Shown one piece after another: positions 11,293 to 19,061 of a stretch of 64,000 nucleotides of DNA. Numbering within the stretch: position 1 is the stretch's first letter; every line of letters begins with the position of its first letter. Position numbers and translations under genes: made by a program. The notes beneath the pieces were generated by a model. That model was not told the origin of the DNA. It saw nothing but the letters and a program-made list of their open reading frames with translations, and did not search any database. The DNA is from CAVSUR01 sp963846005 (GTDB taxonomy: Bacteria > Actinomycetota > Actinomycetes > Streptosporangiales > Streptosporangiaceae): positions 372,001 through 436,000 of the forward strand of contig CAWJUH010000003.1 of NCBI GenBank assembly GCA_963846005.1. Direction: 5' to 3'.

Positions 11293-12320
11293 CTACGGCT
11301 CCAGGCGGTCCAGGGCCTGGCGGGCCCGGCGCTGGGCGGCGGCCGCCTGCCGGGCCCGGGCCCGGGCCCCGGAGAGGTCCTCCTGCGCGCCGGACAGCCG
11401 CTGCCGCAGCTCAGCGAGCTGCACCTCCAGCACCCGCACGGCGTGCTCGGCCTGCTGCTGCTCGGCTGCGGCGGCGGCCGCCTCCGCGTCAGCCGCGGCG
11501 AGGCGGCGCTGCGCTGCCTCGGTGGCCTGGCGGCGCCGCTCCCGCTCGGCCCGGGCGCGCGCCTCTGCCAGCGTGGTCACGCTGGCCCCGGGTGCACGCT
11601 CCCGGCCGGCCCCGTCCTCCCGGCCAGCACCGTCCTCCCGGCCAGCACCGTCCTCCCGGCCAGCACCGTCCTCCCGGCCAGCACCGCGCTCCCGGCCAGC
11701 ACCACGCGCACCGCGGGGGCCGTCGGCCGCGCCCCGGCCGGGCCCGGCCGGGCGGCCCCCGGAACCGGCCGGCCCTGTCCGGTGCCTGGCCGGGCTCGCC
11801 GGGCCGCCGAGCGGCCGGGACCAGGGTCAGGACCGGCGGCGCCTGCGCGCCGAAGCCTTCCCGGCGCGCCGGGCGGTCCAGCGTCCCCGCCCTGAGCTGC
11901 GCCGCAACCTCCGGGTCGGCCATCGCGGCGCCGAGCGTGCCGGTGACCTCCTCGCGCAGCGCGGCGGGCGGCGCGGCCAGCCCGGCCGCCGCGAACGCGG
12001 CCCGGGCCAGGCCGTCGATGAGCTGGCGGCGCCGGACCGACAGCTCCCGCAGCGCGTCTCCGTCCAGCGCCTCCTGCGCGGCGCGCAGCTGCTCGCCGAG
12101 CTCGCCCAGCCGGCCGCGCCGCCGGGTCGGCGCGGGCCAGCAGGTTGACCACCCAGGCCGACCGGGTGGGCTTGCGCAGGCCGGCGATCTGCTTGGCCGC
12201 GGCGGGAGCGCCGGCCTTCCTGGCCTGGGCGGCCAGCGCGTCCCGGCGGCCGATGAACTCGCCGGGATCGGCCGCGTACAGCTCGGCGGCGGCCTGCGCC
12301 ACCAGGTCATCCCCGGCCAC
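11293..12320 (-). CDS. Conserved actinobacterial coiled-coil protein with (GAGRED)n linker, two frameshifts
   Basis: Function unknown. The N-terminus reads LYAADPGEFIGRRDALAAQA and LRKPTRSAWVVNLLARADP, a conserved actinobacterial hypothetical family by memory. The frame moves near 12125 to RLGELGEQLRAAQEAL through about GRFRG, and again at about 11757-11761 (G run) to a hydrophilic linker of GAGRED hexapeptides encoded by an 18-bp tandem repeat, then a charged Ala/Glu/Arg coiled coil (last 95 residues, LAEARARAERERRRQ onward). Each shift equals one extra base or two lost. Start is GTG 12320 behind GGGAGG. It lies between the two convergent YCII/ECF42 modules; any link is only positional. Confidence 0.65.
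11615..11705. repeat. 18-bp tandem repeat encoding GAGRED hexapeptides
   Basis: About five copies of an 18-bp unit (core CTCCCGGCCAGCACCG). On the minus strand, in the frame that continues into the C-terminal coiled coil, it encodes alternating Gly-Ala-Gly-Arg-Glu-Asp, a flexible charged linker. Unit length is a multiple of three, so copy number can vary without breaking the frame. Confidence 0.75.
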
Positions 12321-12433
12321 GGCGCCTCCCTCGGGCCGGCGCTGCAGTGCCGCGGCCTGCCGCCGCGGAACCCGGCCCGGATACCAACCTGCCACGGCGG
12401 GCGGCCGCGCGGCCAGATGGCCGGGCCGGCGCG

Positions 12434-13684
12434 TCACAAGCTGTCGCGGCGGCGGCGCAGGAAATCCTGCTCGGCCCGGTTGGCGGTGCGGGCGAGCGCC
12501 GCGTCGTAGGCCGCCGCGGCCTCCTCCCGGCGGCCCAGCCGGCGCAGCAGGTCGGCCCGCACCGAGTGCGCCAGGTAGTAGCTGTCGAGGTCGATGCCGT
12601 CCGCCAGCTCCAGCGCAGCCGCCGGGCCGTGCACCTCGGCCACGGCCACGCACCGGTTCAGCGCCACCACCGGCGTGGGCGCGAGCGCGAGCAGCTGGTC
12701 GTACAGGGCGAGGATCTGCCGCCAATCGGTGTCCGCGGCGGTAGCGGCGCTGGCGTGCACGGCCGCGATCGCGGCCTGCAGCTGGTAGGGGCCGGGCCTG
12801 GCCTGGCGCAGGCAGGCCCGGACCAGGTCGCAGCCCTCGGCGATGAGCGCGGCGTCCCAGCGGCCGCGGTCCTGGTCGGCCAGCAGCACCAGCGACCCGT
12901 CCGGCGCGGTGCGGGCCGCGGTGCGGGACCGGGTGAGCAGCAGCAGCGCCAGCAGGCCGCGGGCCTCGGGCTCGTCGGGCATCAGCCCGGCCAGCAGCCG
13001 GGCCAGCCGGATGGCCTCGTCGCACAGCTCAGACCGGATCAGGTCCTCGCCGGCCGAGGCGGTGTGCCCCTCGGTGAACACCAGGTAGATCACGGCCAGC
13101 ACGAACGGCAGCCGGTCGGGCAGCTCGGCCTCGCTGGGCACCCGGTAGGGGATCCGGGCCGCCCTGATCTTGCGCTTGGCCCGGACCAGCCGCTGCGCCA
13201 CGGTGGCCTCGGGGACGAGGAACGCGCGGGCGATCTCGGCGGTCTGCAGGCCCGCGATCAGCCGCAGCGTCAGCGCCAGCTGCGCCTCGGCGGCCAGGGA
13301 CGGGTGACAGCAGGTGAACATCAGCCGCAGCCGGTCGTCTTCCACGGGCCCGGCCTCCTCCCGGCCGGCGCTGGCCGGCGCGATCTGCTCCGCCAGCGCG
13401 GCAGCCTGGGCCTCCCGGCCGGCCCGGCCCGATTCGCGGCGTAGCCGGTCCAGCGCCTTGTTGCGGGCCGTGGTGACGATCCAGCCGCCGGGATTGGGCG
13501 GCAGGCCGGCCCGCGGCCAGCGGACAGCCGCGGCGGCGAAGGCCTCCTGGACTGCGTCCTCGGCGAGGTCGATGTCGCCGAAGAGGCGGACCAGGATGGC
13601 GACGGCGCGGCCCGCGCTGTCGCGGTAGGCCCGCTCGATCGCGGCGGCGCCGGCGGCGGGCCCGGCCGGATCTGTCGTCGGCAC
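12434..13684 (-). CDS. ECF42-type RNA polymerase sigma factor, module 2
   Basis: 416-residue intact ECF42 sigma factor. Region 2 contains DIDLAEDAVQEAFAAAAVRWP, region 4 contains LQTAEIARAFLVPEATVAQRLVRAKR, and the long C-terminal extension contains LAVIYLVFTEGH, LCDEAIRLARLLAGL and TPVVALNRCVAVAEV, ending in a TPR-like helical tail (RREEAAAAYDAALARTANRAEQ). It starts at GTG 13684, 6 nt after the YCII stop, so the two are one operon. It is the intact counterpart of the frameshifted paralogue at 9936. Confidence 0.93.
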   Translation of the reverse strand: MPTTDPAGPAAGAAAIERAYRDSAGRAVAILVRLFGDIDLAEDAVQEAFAAAAVRWPRAGLPPNPGGWIVTTARNKALDRLRRESGRAGREAQAAALAEQIAPASAGREEAGPVEDDRLRLMFTCCHPSLAAEAQLALTLRLIAGLQTAEIARAFLVPEATVAQRLVRAKRKIRAARIPYRVPSEAELPDRLPFVLAVIYLVFTEGHTASAGEDLIRSELCDEAIRLARLLAGLMPDEPEARGLLALLLLTRSRTAARTAPDGSLVLLADQDRGRWDAALIAEGCDLVRACLRQARPGPYQLQAAIAAVHASAATAADTDWRQILALYDQLLALAPTPVVALNRCVAVAEVHGPAAALELADGIDLDSYYLAHSVRADLLRRLGRREEAAAAYDAALARTANRAEQDFLRRRRDSL

Positions 13685-13690
13685 GGCGGC

Positions 13691-14038
13691 TCAGGCCCCC
13701 TGGAACGGCCGCACTTCCACCGGTCCGCGGCACGCCGCCGAGCCCTTCGCGGCCCACTTCAGCGCGGCGTCCAGGTCCGCGGCCTCGACGATCCAGAAGC
13801 CGCCGAGCTGCTCCTTGGCCTCGGCGAACGGCCCGTCGGTGGTCAGCACCTGGCCGTCCTGGGCGCGCACCACCGTCGCGGTGGCCGGCGGGTGCAGGCC
13901 GCCGGCGAACACCCAGGCGCCGGCCTGCTGCAGCTCGCTGTTGAACGCATCGACCGCTTCGTAGGCCTCCTTGGTCTCCTGCGGAGAGCGCTCCGGGTCG
14001 CCCTCGACCATGTGCACGGCGAGCAGGTACTGCGTCAT
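13691..14038 (-). CDS. YCII-related (DGPF) domain protein, module 2
   Basis: 115 residues, with the hallmark TTDGPFAEAKEQLGGFWIVEA. Biochemical role unknown; the genetic link to ECF42 factors is the recurrent feature of the family. The ATG at 14038 follows AGGAG with 7-nt spacing. It is the first gene of the minus-strand YCII-ECF42 operon. Confidence 0.9.
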   Translation of the reverse strand: MTQYLLAVHMVEGDPERSPQETKEAYEAVDAFNSELQQAGAWVFAGGLHPPATATVVRAQDGQVLTTDGPFAEAKEQLGGFWIVEAADLDAALKWAAKGSAACRGPVEVRPFQGA

Positions 14039-14205
14039 CGTCGTTCTCCTCGCTGCTCCGGGCCCCGCCTCGCGCGCGGCCCCTGCTGATATCACGAACG
14101 GGCGGGCGGCAGATCGACAGCCGCCGGGGAAAGGCACCCGGGCGGGCGGCGCCGGGCCGTCCGGGCAGGCCCGCACCGGCAGGCTAGCCGCACCGGAGGG
14201 GGACC

Positions 14206-14307
14206 ATGACCCGACTTCGCCGCGGCGCCGCCAGCGCGGCCCGGCGGCTGCCGGACCTGGCCCAGGTCGCCGGCCAGGAGCGCCACCGCGGCTCCGCCGC
14301 GCCGTGA
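14206..14307 (+). CDS. Possible 33-residue small protein
   Basis: ATG at 14206 is preceded by GGAGGGGG at ideal spacing and opens a 33-codon frame rich in Arg/Ala (MTRLRRGAASAARRLPDLAQ is its start). The 3' end runs into the 25-bp tandem repeat and takes its stop codon from the first copy. Only the ribosome site supports it; it could equally be chance in GC-rich DNA. Confidence 0.25.
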   Translation: MTRLRRGAASAARRLPDLAQVAGQERHRGSAAP

Positions 14308-14383
14308 GCACCGCGGCTCGGCCGCGCCGTGAGCACCGCGGCTCCGCCGCGCCGTGAGCACCGCGGCTCGGCCCGCGCCGCGA
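14283..14383. repeat. 25-bp tandem repeat, four copies
   Basis: Units at 14283-14307, 14308-14332, 14333-14357 and 14358-14383 share GCACCGCGGCTCSGCCGCG plus GCCGTGA, alternating C and G at the S position. Each contains a GCGGC/GCCGC inverted repeat. It lies in the 360-bp gap between the DUF2000 gene (3' end) and the YCII promoter region; the rest of the gap shows only the small frame at 14206. Confidence 0.8.
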
Positions 14384-14398
14384 GCAGGCCGGCCCGCG

Positions 14399-14809
14399 TC
14401 AGGGGTGCAGCGGCAGGCCCTTGAAGATCTTGTCTACGGCGTTCTTCGGGCCGTGCAGGCCCACGCCCACCAGCGACATCTTCTCGGCGGTGACGGCGCG
14501 CACCGCGGCCCGGTTGGCCTCGTCGTGGCCGGTGGCGAACATCTCCTCGATGTACACGGCCAGATCCAGCTCGCGGGTCAGCGCCTTGCCGTGCACGGCC
14601 GCGAGCGCGGCCCCGCCGGCGGCGTAAATCAGCACCGGCTGGCGGAACATCGGCAGGTAACCATAGCCGGAGCCGTCCTCGTACGGCTCGCCGATGAGCC
14701 CTGGCTGCCCGGCCGCGATCGCGCTGGCCAGGAAGGCGGTCACGTTCAGCCGCTGCCAGCCGGGGAGGTCGTCGCGGACCGCGATGGCGATCTTGGTGTC
14801 GAAGCGCAT
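14399..14809 (-). CDS. DUF2000 family protein
   Basis: 136 residues matching the DUF2000 family: FDTKIAIAVRDDLPGWQRLN, LIGEPYEDGSGYGYLPMF and RQPVLIYAAG. The fold is related to peptidyl-tRNA hydrolase 2-like proteins; no activity is established. It is divergent from the AraC-type regulator at 14935, with 125 bp between, so it is a plausible target of that regulator. Starts at ATG 14809; no clear ribosome site. Confidence 0.85.
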   Translation of the reverse strand: MRFDTKIAIAVRDDLPGWQRLNVTAFLASAIAAGQPGLIGEPYEDGSGYGYLPMFRQPVLIYAAGGAALAAVHGKALTRELDLAVYIEEMFATGHDEANRAAVRAVTAEKMSLVGVGLHGPKNAVDKIFKGLPLHP

Positions 14810-14934
14810 GGGCCGAGTCTGCGCGGCCTGCTCGCCCGGCCGTCTTGGACGCTGGTGCGGCAGCGCGGCACAGCGGAGCCGCCGGCCCCGGCCGCGGTGA
14901 CCGCCCGGCGCGCGGCCCAGGGAGAATGGCAGGC

Positions 14935-15790
14935 GTGCCGCATGACTGGTACCGGTACTGGCGCTCGGACGGCCAGCCGCTGGAGGCGATGTACGCCCAC
15001 TTCGAGCAGCACGTCTACCACCGGCACAGCCACGAGACCTACTCGCTCGGCGTCACCGACGACGGCGCCCAGTCGTTCACCTGCCGCGGCGCGGGCCACA
15101 CCAGCTCCGCCGGGATGGTGATGGCCTTCAATCCTGATGACCCGCACGACGGCTGGGCGGCGGGCGAGGGCGGCTTCACCTACCGGATGCTGCACATCGG
15201 GCCGGAGCTGATGGCCGGAGTCCTCGCGGACGTGACCGGCCGTCCGGCCCGGCTGCCGGTGTTCGCCGAGCCGGTGCTGCGCGACCCGGAGCTGGCCCGG
15301 CGGCTGCGGGCCCTGCACCGGGCGCTGGCCGCCGGGGCGCCGGCGATGCGCCGGGACGAGCTGCTGGCCGCGGCGGTCCGGGCCGCGGCCCGGCGGGCCG
15401 CCCCGGGCGGCGCGGCACCCGGATCCGGGCTGCGACCGGGCGCGCGGGCCGGCGCCCCGGTCGCGCGGCAGGCCCGCGAGCTGATCCGCGCCCGGTATCT
15501 GGCGGACATCGGCGCCGGTGAGCTGGCCGGCGCGACCGGGCGCAGCCGCTTCGCCGTGCACCGCGCGTTCGTGTCGGCGTACGGGCTGACCCCGGGCGAC
15601 TGCCAGCGCCTGCTGCGGCTGCGCGCCGCGCGCGCTGATCGCCGCGGGCGAGCCGATCGCCGCGGCCGCGGCCCGGGCGGGGTTCGCCGACCAGAGCCAC
15701 CTGAGCCGCTGGTTCGGCCGCTGCTACGGGATGACTCCCGGCGCCTATCAGCGAGCCGTCAGACCAGGTATCCAGCCGGTCCGGCCCTAA
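14935..15790 (+). CDS. AraC-family regulator (frameshifted in the HTH domain)
   Basis: N-terminal AraC ligand-binding cupin domain (HFEQHVYHRHSHETYSLGV, AGMVMAFNPDDPHDG) and C-terminal double HTH. The frame is lost at about 15625-15635, in a GC-dinucleotide run between the two HTH motifs. In the other frame the product continues as LIAAGEPIAAAAARAGFADQ, SHLSRWFGRCYGMTPGAYQR and a TAA at 15788-15790, which is the proper second HTH. As read it would be a non-functional extension. GTG 14935 is preferred because AGGGAG is 10 nt upstream; ATG 14926 is too close to it. Divergent from DUF2000. Confidence 0.85.
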
Positions 15791-15902
15791 CGTCCGGGCG
15801 GGTCCGTAGCCTGGAACAGGACGGACGGCCGCCGGGGCGGCAGACCCGGCCGGCCGGGGATCCGCGAGCGTGCGGATAATCAGCGTCGAGGGGAGGCGGC
15901 CG

Positions 15903-16640
15903 GTGAACCGGACGGTGCCAGGAGACCAGCTGAGCGCATCTGCCGTCGCGCGGGCCAGCCCGGTGCACGAGCGGAACTGCGACCACTGCGGCACGCTGTT
16001 CGTGCCGCGGCGCGAGCACGGCCGGTTCTGCTCGGCGGACTGCCGGGCCCGGTGGAACAGTGAGCAGGCAAGCGGCCCGGTAGCCGGGTTGCGGACCCTG
16101 GACTGGGCGGTCTACTCGATGCGGGAGGCGACCGCGCGGCTGTACAGCGTCCGGCTGCGCGACCCGGCCGGGGTATTCGCGGTGGTGAGCGAGGCCGTCT
16201 GGCGGGTCACGATCGTGGACGCGGCGCTGGTGCGCTACCAGCCCGACGGCTACGACCGGGCGCTGAACCGGCTGGGCCCGGGCGGCCGCCGGCAGGCCGA
16301 GGAGACGCTGGCCGGGCTACGGTTCGTGCGCAACCAGATGAGCCTGTTCGCCAACCCGGCAGACTTCGTCCGCCCAGCCGGCCCCGCGGGACCCGGGGCG
16401 TCCTCGCCCGGACCGGCCGCCGGCATCGCGGCCTGGGTCTGGAACCCGGTGCCCGAGCCCGCCACGGCCGCGCTGCCGCCGCACGGGCAGGACTGGGAAC
16501 GGGCCCGCTACCTGGCCTACCGGCACCGGCTGGCGGGGAACCGGGTCGGGGAGGTCTTCGAGCAGGTCCAGGCCTTCCTGGACCTGACCCTCCCGACGCC
16601 CGCGGAAACACCCGGCGAGAACACCGCGCGCTGGCCGTAG
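15903..16640 (+). CDS. Zinc-ribbon protein of unknown function
   Basis: 245 residues. Near the N-terminus a four-Cys cluster reads CDHCGTLFVPRREHGRFCS with CRARWN just after, a treble-clef type zinc site (CxxC ... CxxxC). The rest is helical, with LRFVRNQMSLFANPADFV and DWERARYLAYRHRLAG followed by a C-terminal helix. Not recognised as an enzyme. The GTG at 15903 follows GAGGGGAGG by 6 nt. It is followed by the GNAT gene after 33 bp, which has its own putative leaderless promoter. Confidence 0.75.
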   Translation: MNRTVPGDQLSASAVARASPVHERNCDHCGTLFVPRREHGRFCSADCRARWNSEQASGPVAGLRTLDWAVYSMREATARLYSVRLRDPAGVFAVVSEAVWRVTIVDAALVRYQPDGYDRALNRLGPGGRRQAEETLAGLRFVRNQMSLFANPADFVRPAGPAGPGASSPGPAAGIAAWVWNPVPEPATAALPPHGQDWERARYLAYRHRLAGNRVGEVFEQVQAFLDLTLPTPAETPGENTARWP

Positions 16641-16661
16641 CCGCGGCCGCGGCCGCGCCGC

Positions 16662-16667
16662 TAGCGT
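16662..16667 (+). promoter_or_regulatory. -10 element TAGCGT of the GNAT gene
   Basis: TAGCGT lies exactly 6 nt before the ATG at 16674, with no ribosome site in between; a leaderless start is predicted. Confidence 0.5.
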
Positions 16668-16673
16668 CCGGCC

Positions 16674-17171
16674 ATGAGCGCATGCGTGATCCGCAGGGCC
16701 GGCCCCGGTGACCTCGCAGCGGTCGCGTGGCTGCGCCGGGAGTGGACCAGGGAACAGCAAGGCGGGCCCGGCGGTGCCGACCCTGGCTTCGAGGAGCGGC
16801 TCGCGGCGTGGTTCGGCCGCGAGTCGCCGCGCCGGATCACCTGGCTGGCCGAGGCCGGGCGCGACGCGGCCTGCCTGCGCCCGGCCGGAGTGATGAACCT
16901 GGCCGTCTTCGAGCGGATGCCCCGGCCGGGACGGCCGCCGGGCTACTGGGGGTACCTGGCCAATGCCTTCGTCCTCGCCGCGCACCGCGATCAGGGCATC
17001 GGCGGCAGGCTGCTCGCCGCCCTGCTCGGCTACGCGGACGAGCAGGGCTTCGCCCGGGTCGTGCTTAGCCCGTCGCCGCGGTCGGTGCCGTTCTACGCCC
17101 GGGCCGGCTTCGGGCCCGCGGCGGAGCTGATGGTCCGCCCCGGGCCGGCTTCGGGCCCGCGGCGGAGCTGA
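16674..17171 (+). CDS. GNAT-family N-acetyltransferase with duplicated 3' end
   Basis: 165-residue acetyltransferase. The acetyl-CoA motif A is VLAAHRDQGIGGRLLAALL and motif B is SPRSVPFYARAGFGPA. The acceptor is unknown. The last codons are altered by a 41-bp tandem duplication (17101-17182): the protein now ends MVRPGPASGPRRS. If one copy is removed, the frame continues as GARLSRPAAPGG and stops at the TAA within TAAGGT, just before the next gene. Confidence 0.88.
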   Translation: MSACVIRRAGPGDLAAVAWLRREWTREQQGGPGGADPGFEERLAAWFGRESPRRITWLAEAGRDAACLRPAGVMNLAVFERMPRPGRPPGYWGYLANAFVLAAHRDQGIGGRLLAALLGYADEQGFARVVLSPSPRSVPFYARAGFGPAAELMVRPGPASGPRRS

Positions 17172-17182
17172 TGGTCCGCCCC
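17101..17182. repeat. 41-bp perfect tandem duplication
   Basis: 17101-17141 and 17142-17182 are the same 41 bases. The length is not a multiple of three, so it changes the C-terminus of the acetyltransferase gene. Confidence 0.9.
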
Positions 17183-17224
17183 GGGCCGGGCGCCCGGCTG
17201 AGCCGGCCGGCGGCCCCCGGCGGG

Positions 17225-17230
17225 TAAGGT
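17225..17230 (+). promoter_or_regulatory. -10 element TAAGGT of the SDR gene
   Basis: TAAGGT ends 6 nt before the GTG at 17237 (spacer CGGCGG). No ribosome site; leaderless start predicted. Confidence 0.5.
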
Positions 17231-17236
17231 CGGCGG

Positions 17237-18208
17237 GTGCGGATCCTGGTCCTCGGCGGCACCTCGTTCGTGGGCCGGGCCATCGTGGCCGGCGCGCTGC
17301 AGGCCGGGCACGAGGTGACCCTGTTCACCCGGGGCCGGACCGGGACCGGCCTGTTCCCCGGCGTGCCGCGGCTGGCCGGCGACCGGGAGGCCGGCGACTA
17401 CGCCGCGCTGCGGGCGGGCCGCTGGGACGCGGTGGCCGACGTCAGCGGCTACGTTCCCCGGCATGTGGGCCAGGCCATGGACGCGCTGGAAGGCCGCGCG
17501 GCCCGGTATCTCTTTGTCTCCAGTCATGCGGTCTACCAGCGCACCGGGGCAGCGGCGGGCGCGACGGAGGATGCGCCGCGGCGGCCGCCCGTCCGCGACA
17601 CCGAGCGGCTGGACCAGCAGACCTACGGCCCGCTCAAGGTGGCCTGCGAGGACGACGTGCTGGCCCGCTACGGCGGGCGGGCGACGATCGTGCGGCCGGG
17701 CAAGGTGGCCGGGCCGCACGACAACCAGGACGGGCTGACGTACTGGGTGCGCCGCGCCGCGCGCGGCGGGCGGATCGCGGTGCCGGCCGACCCGCGCCAG
17801 CCGGTCCAGGTGGTCGACTCCCGCGACCTGGCCCGGCTGGTCGTGCGGCTGCTCGCCGAGGACCGGCCCGGTGCCTTCCACGCGGTCGGGCCGGCGGATC
17901 CGGTCACGCTCGGCGGGCTGATCGCGATCTGCGCGCACGCGGCCGGGGCCCGGGCCGAGATCGTCCCGGTCCCGCCGGGCGCGGCGCCCGCGATGTTCCC
18001 GCTGGTGCGCGCGGACTGGGCGGCGCAACAGCGCAGCCCGGCCCGCGCCCGCGCCGCCGGGCTGCCGGCCACGCCGCTGGCCGTCACCGCCGCGGACGTG
18101 CTGACCTGGGACCGGGCCCGCGGCGAGCCGCCGCTGGCCCGCGGCTTCACGCCCGGGCAGGAGCAGGCGGTGCTGGCCCGCCACGGCCAGCGGGCAGGCG
18201 GCGGGTAA
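17237..18208 (+). CDS. NAD-dependent epimerase/dehydratase-like (atypical SDR)
   Basis: 323 residues with N-terminal Rossmann motif LVLGGTSFVGRAIVAGAL, VSSHAVYQ (active-site region) and YGPLKVACEDDV (Tyr-xxx-Lys), then VRPGKVAGPHDNQDG and DSRDLARLVVRLL. This is the extended/atypical SDR pattern of reductases related to isoflavone reductase and sugar epimerases. The reaction is unknown. The start at GTG 17237 places the glycine motif at the very N-terminus, as expected. Followed by a hydrolase gene with its own -10 box. Confidence 0.88.
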   Translation: MRILVLGGTSFVGRAIVAGALQAGHEVTLFTRGRTGTGLFPGVPRLAGDREAGDYAALRAGRWDAVADVSGYVPRHVGQAMDALEGRAARYLFVSSHAVYQRTGAAAGATEDAPRRPPVRDTERLDQQTYGPLKVACEDDVLARYGGRATIVRPGKVAGPHDNQDGLTYWVRRAARGGRIAVPADPRQPVQVVDSRDLARLVVRLLAEDRPGAFHAVGPADPVTLGGLIAICAHAAGARAEIVPVPPGAAPAMFPLVRADWAAQQRSPARARAAGLPATPLAVTAADVLTWDRARGEPPLARGFTPGQEQAVLARHGQRAGGG

Positions 18209-18248
18209 GCGCCGCCGATAACGGAGTGCCGCGCCGCGGCCGCGGCCG

Positions 18249-18254
18249 TAGGTT
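18249..18254 (+). promoter_or_regulatory. -10 element TAGGTT of the hydrolase gene
   Basis: TAGGTT followed by the 6-nt spacer GGGCGG and ATG 18261; leaderless start predicted. The same box-plus-spacer pattern recurs at 23117. Confidence 0.5.
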
Positions 18255-18260
18255 GGGCGG

Positions 18261-19061
18261 ATGCAGACCATGGTGCCCGCCGGGGCGGACCGGATCTGGG
18301 CGGAGGACTCCGGCGGCGACCGGCCGCCGCTGGTCCTGCTGCACGAGCACGTGGCCGACTCGCGGATGTGGGATCCGGTCTGGCCGGAGCTGACCTGCGC
18401 CTTCCGGGCGATCCGCTACGACGTCCGCGGGTTCGGGCGCTCGCCGGGTGCCACCGAGCCGTTCAGCCTGCAGGCCGACCTGACCGCCGTGCTCGGCCAT
18501 TTCGGCATCACCCGGGCGCACCTGGCGGGATGCAGCGGCGGCGCGGGCATGGCGGCCGGGCTGGCGCTCGCCCAGCCGGACCGGGTCGCGTCGCTGGTAC
18601 TGCTGAGCCCCGGGCTGCCCGGCTACGAGTGGCCGGCCGAGCCCGAGCTCGACGCCGAGTACGACGCGCTGGCCGCCGCGGGCGACACCGACGGCATCAC
18701 CCGGCTGTACCTGCGCAGCTACGCCACGGCCTGCCCGGACCCGCTGGTGGCGGAACTGGCCCGGTCCGCGGCGCTCGCCCAGCCGAGCGAGAGATTCCAG
18801 CAGCCGGACACCCCGGTGTTCGGCCGCCTGGGCGAGCTGCGCGCGCCGGCGGTCGTCATGATCGGCGACCAGGACCGGCCGGCGCTGATGGACTGCGCCG
18901 CCGACGCGGCGGCCCGCATCCCCGGCTGCGCGCTGGTCATCATGCCCGGCTCCGATCACTATCCGACGGTCCGCGACCCGCAGCTGGTGCTGGCCACGAT
19001 CCTGCGCCACTGCGGCCGCCCGCGGCCGGGCCCCGGGGCAGCGGCCGATGGACACCGCTGA
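18261..19061 (+). CDS. Alpha/beta hydrolase
   Basis: 266 residues. Oxyanion region LVLLHEHVADSRMW, nucleophile elbow LAGCSGGAGM (Ser about 94), acid region VMIGDQDRPAL and catalytic His in MPGSDHYPTV. This is the pattern of 3-oxoadipate enol-lactonase-like hydrolases; the substrate is unknown. It overlaps the next gene by 14 bp, so the two are translationally coupled. The leaderless start is supported by TAGGTT. Confidence 0.88.
   Translation: MQTMVPAGADRIWAEDSGGDRPPLVLLHEHVADSRMWDPVWPELTCAFRAIRYDVRGFGRSPGATEPFSLQADLTAVLGHFGITRAHLAGCSGGAGMAAGLALAQPDRVASLVLLSPGLPGYEWPAEPELDAEYDALAAAGDTDGITRLYLRSYATACPDPLVAELARSAALAQPSERFQQPDTPVFGRLGELRAPAVVMIGDQDRPALMDCAADAAARIPGCALVIMPGSDHYPTVRDPQLVLATILRHCGRPRPGPGAAADGHR

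Noticed and set aside
11443..11705. CRISPR array at the 18-bp repeat
   Set aside because: Units are contiguous without spacers and encode a regular hexapeptide.
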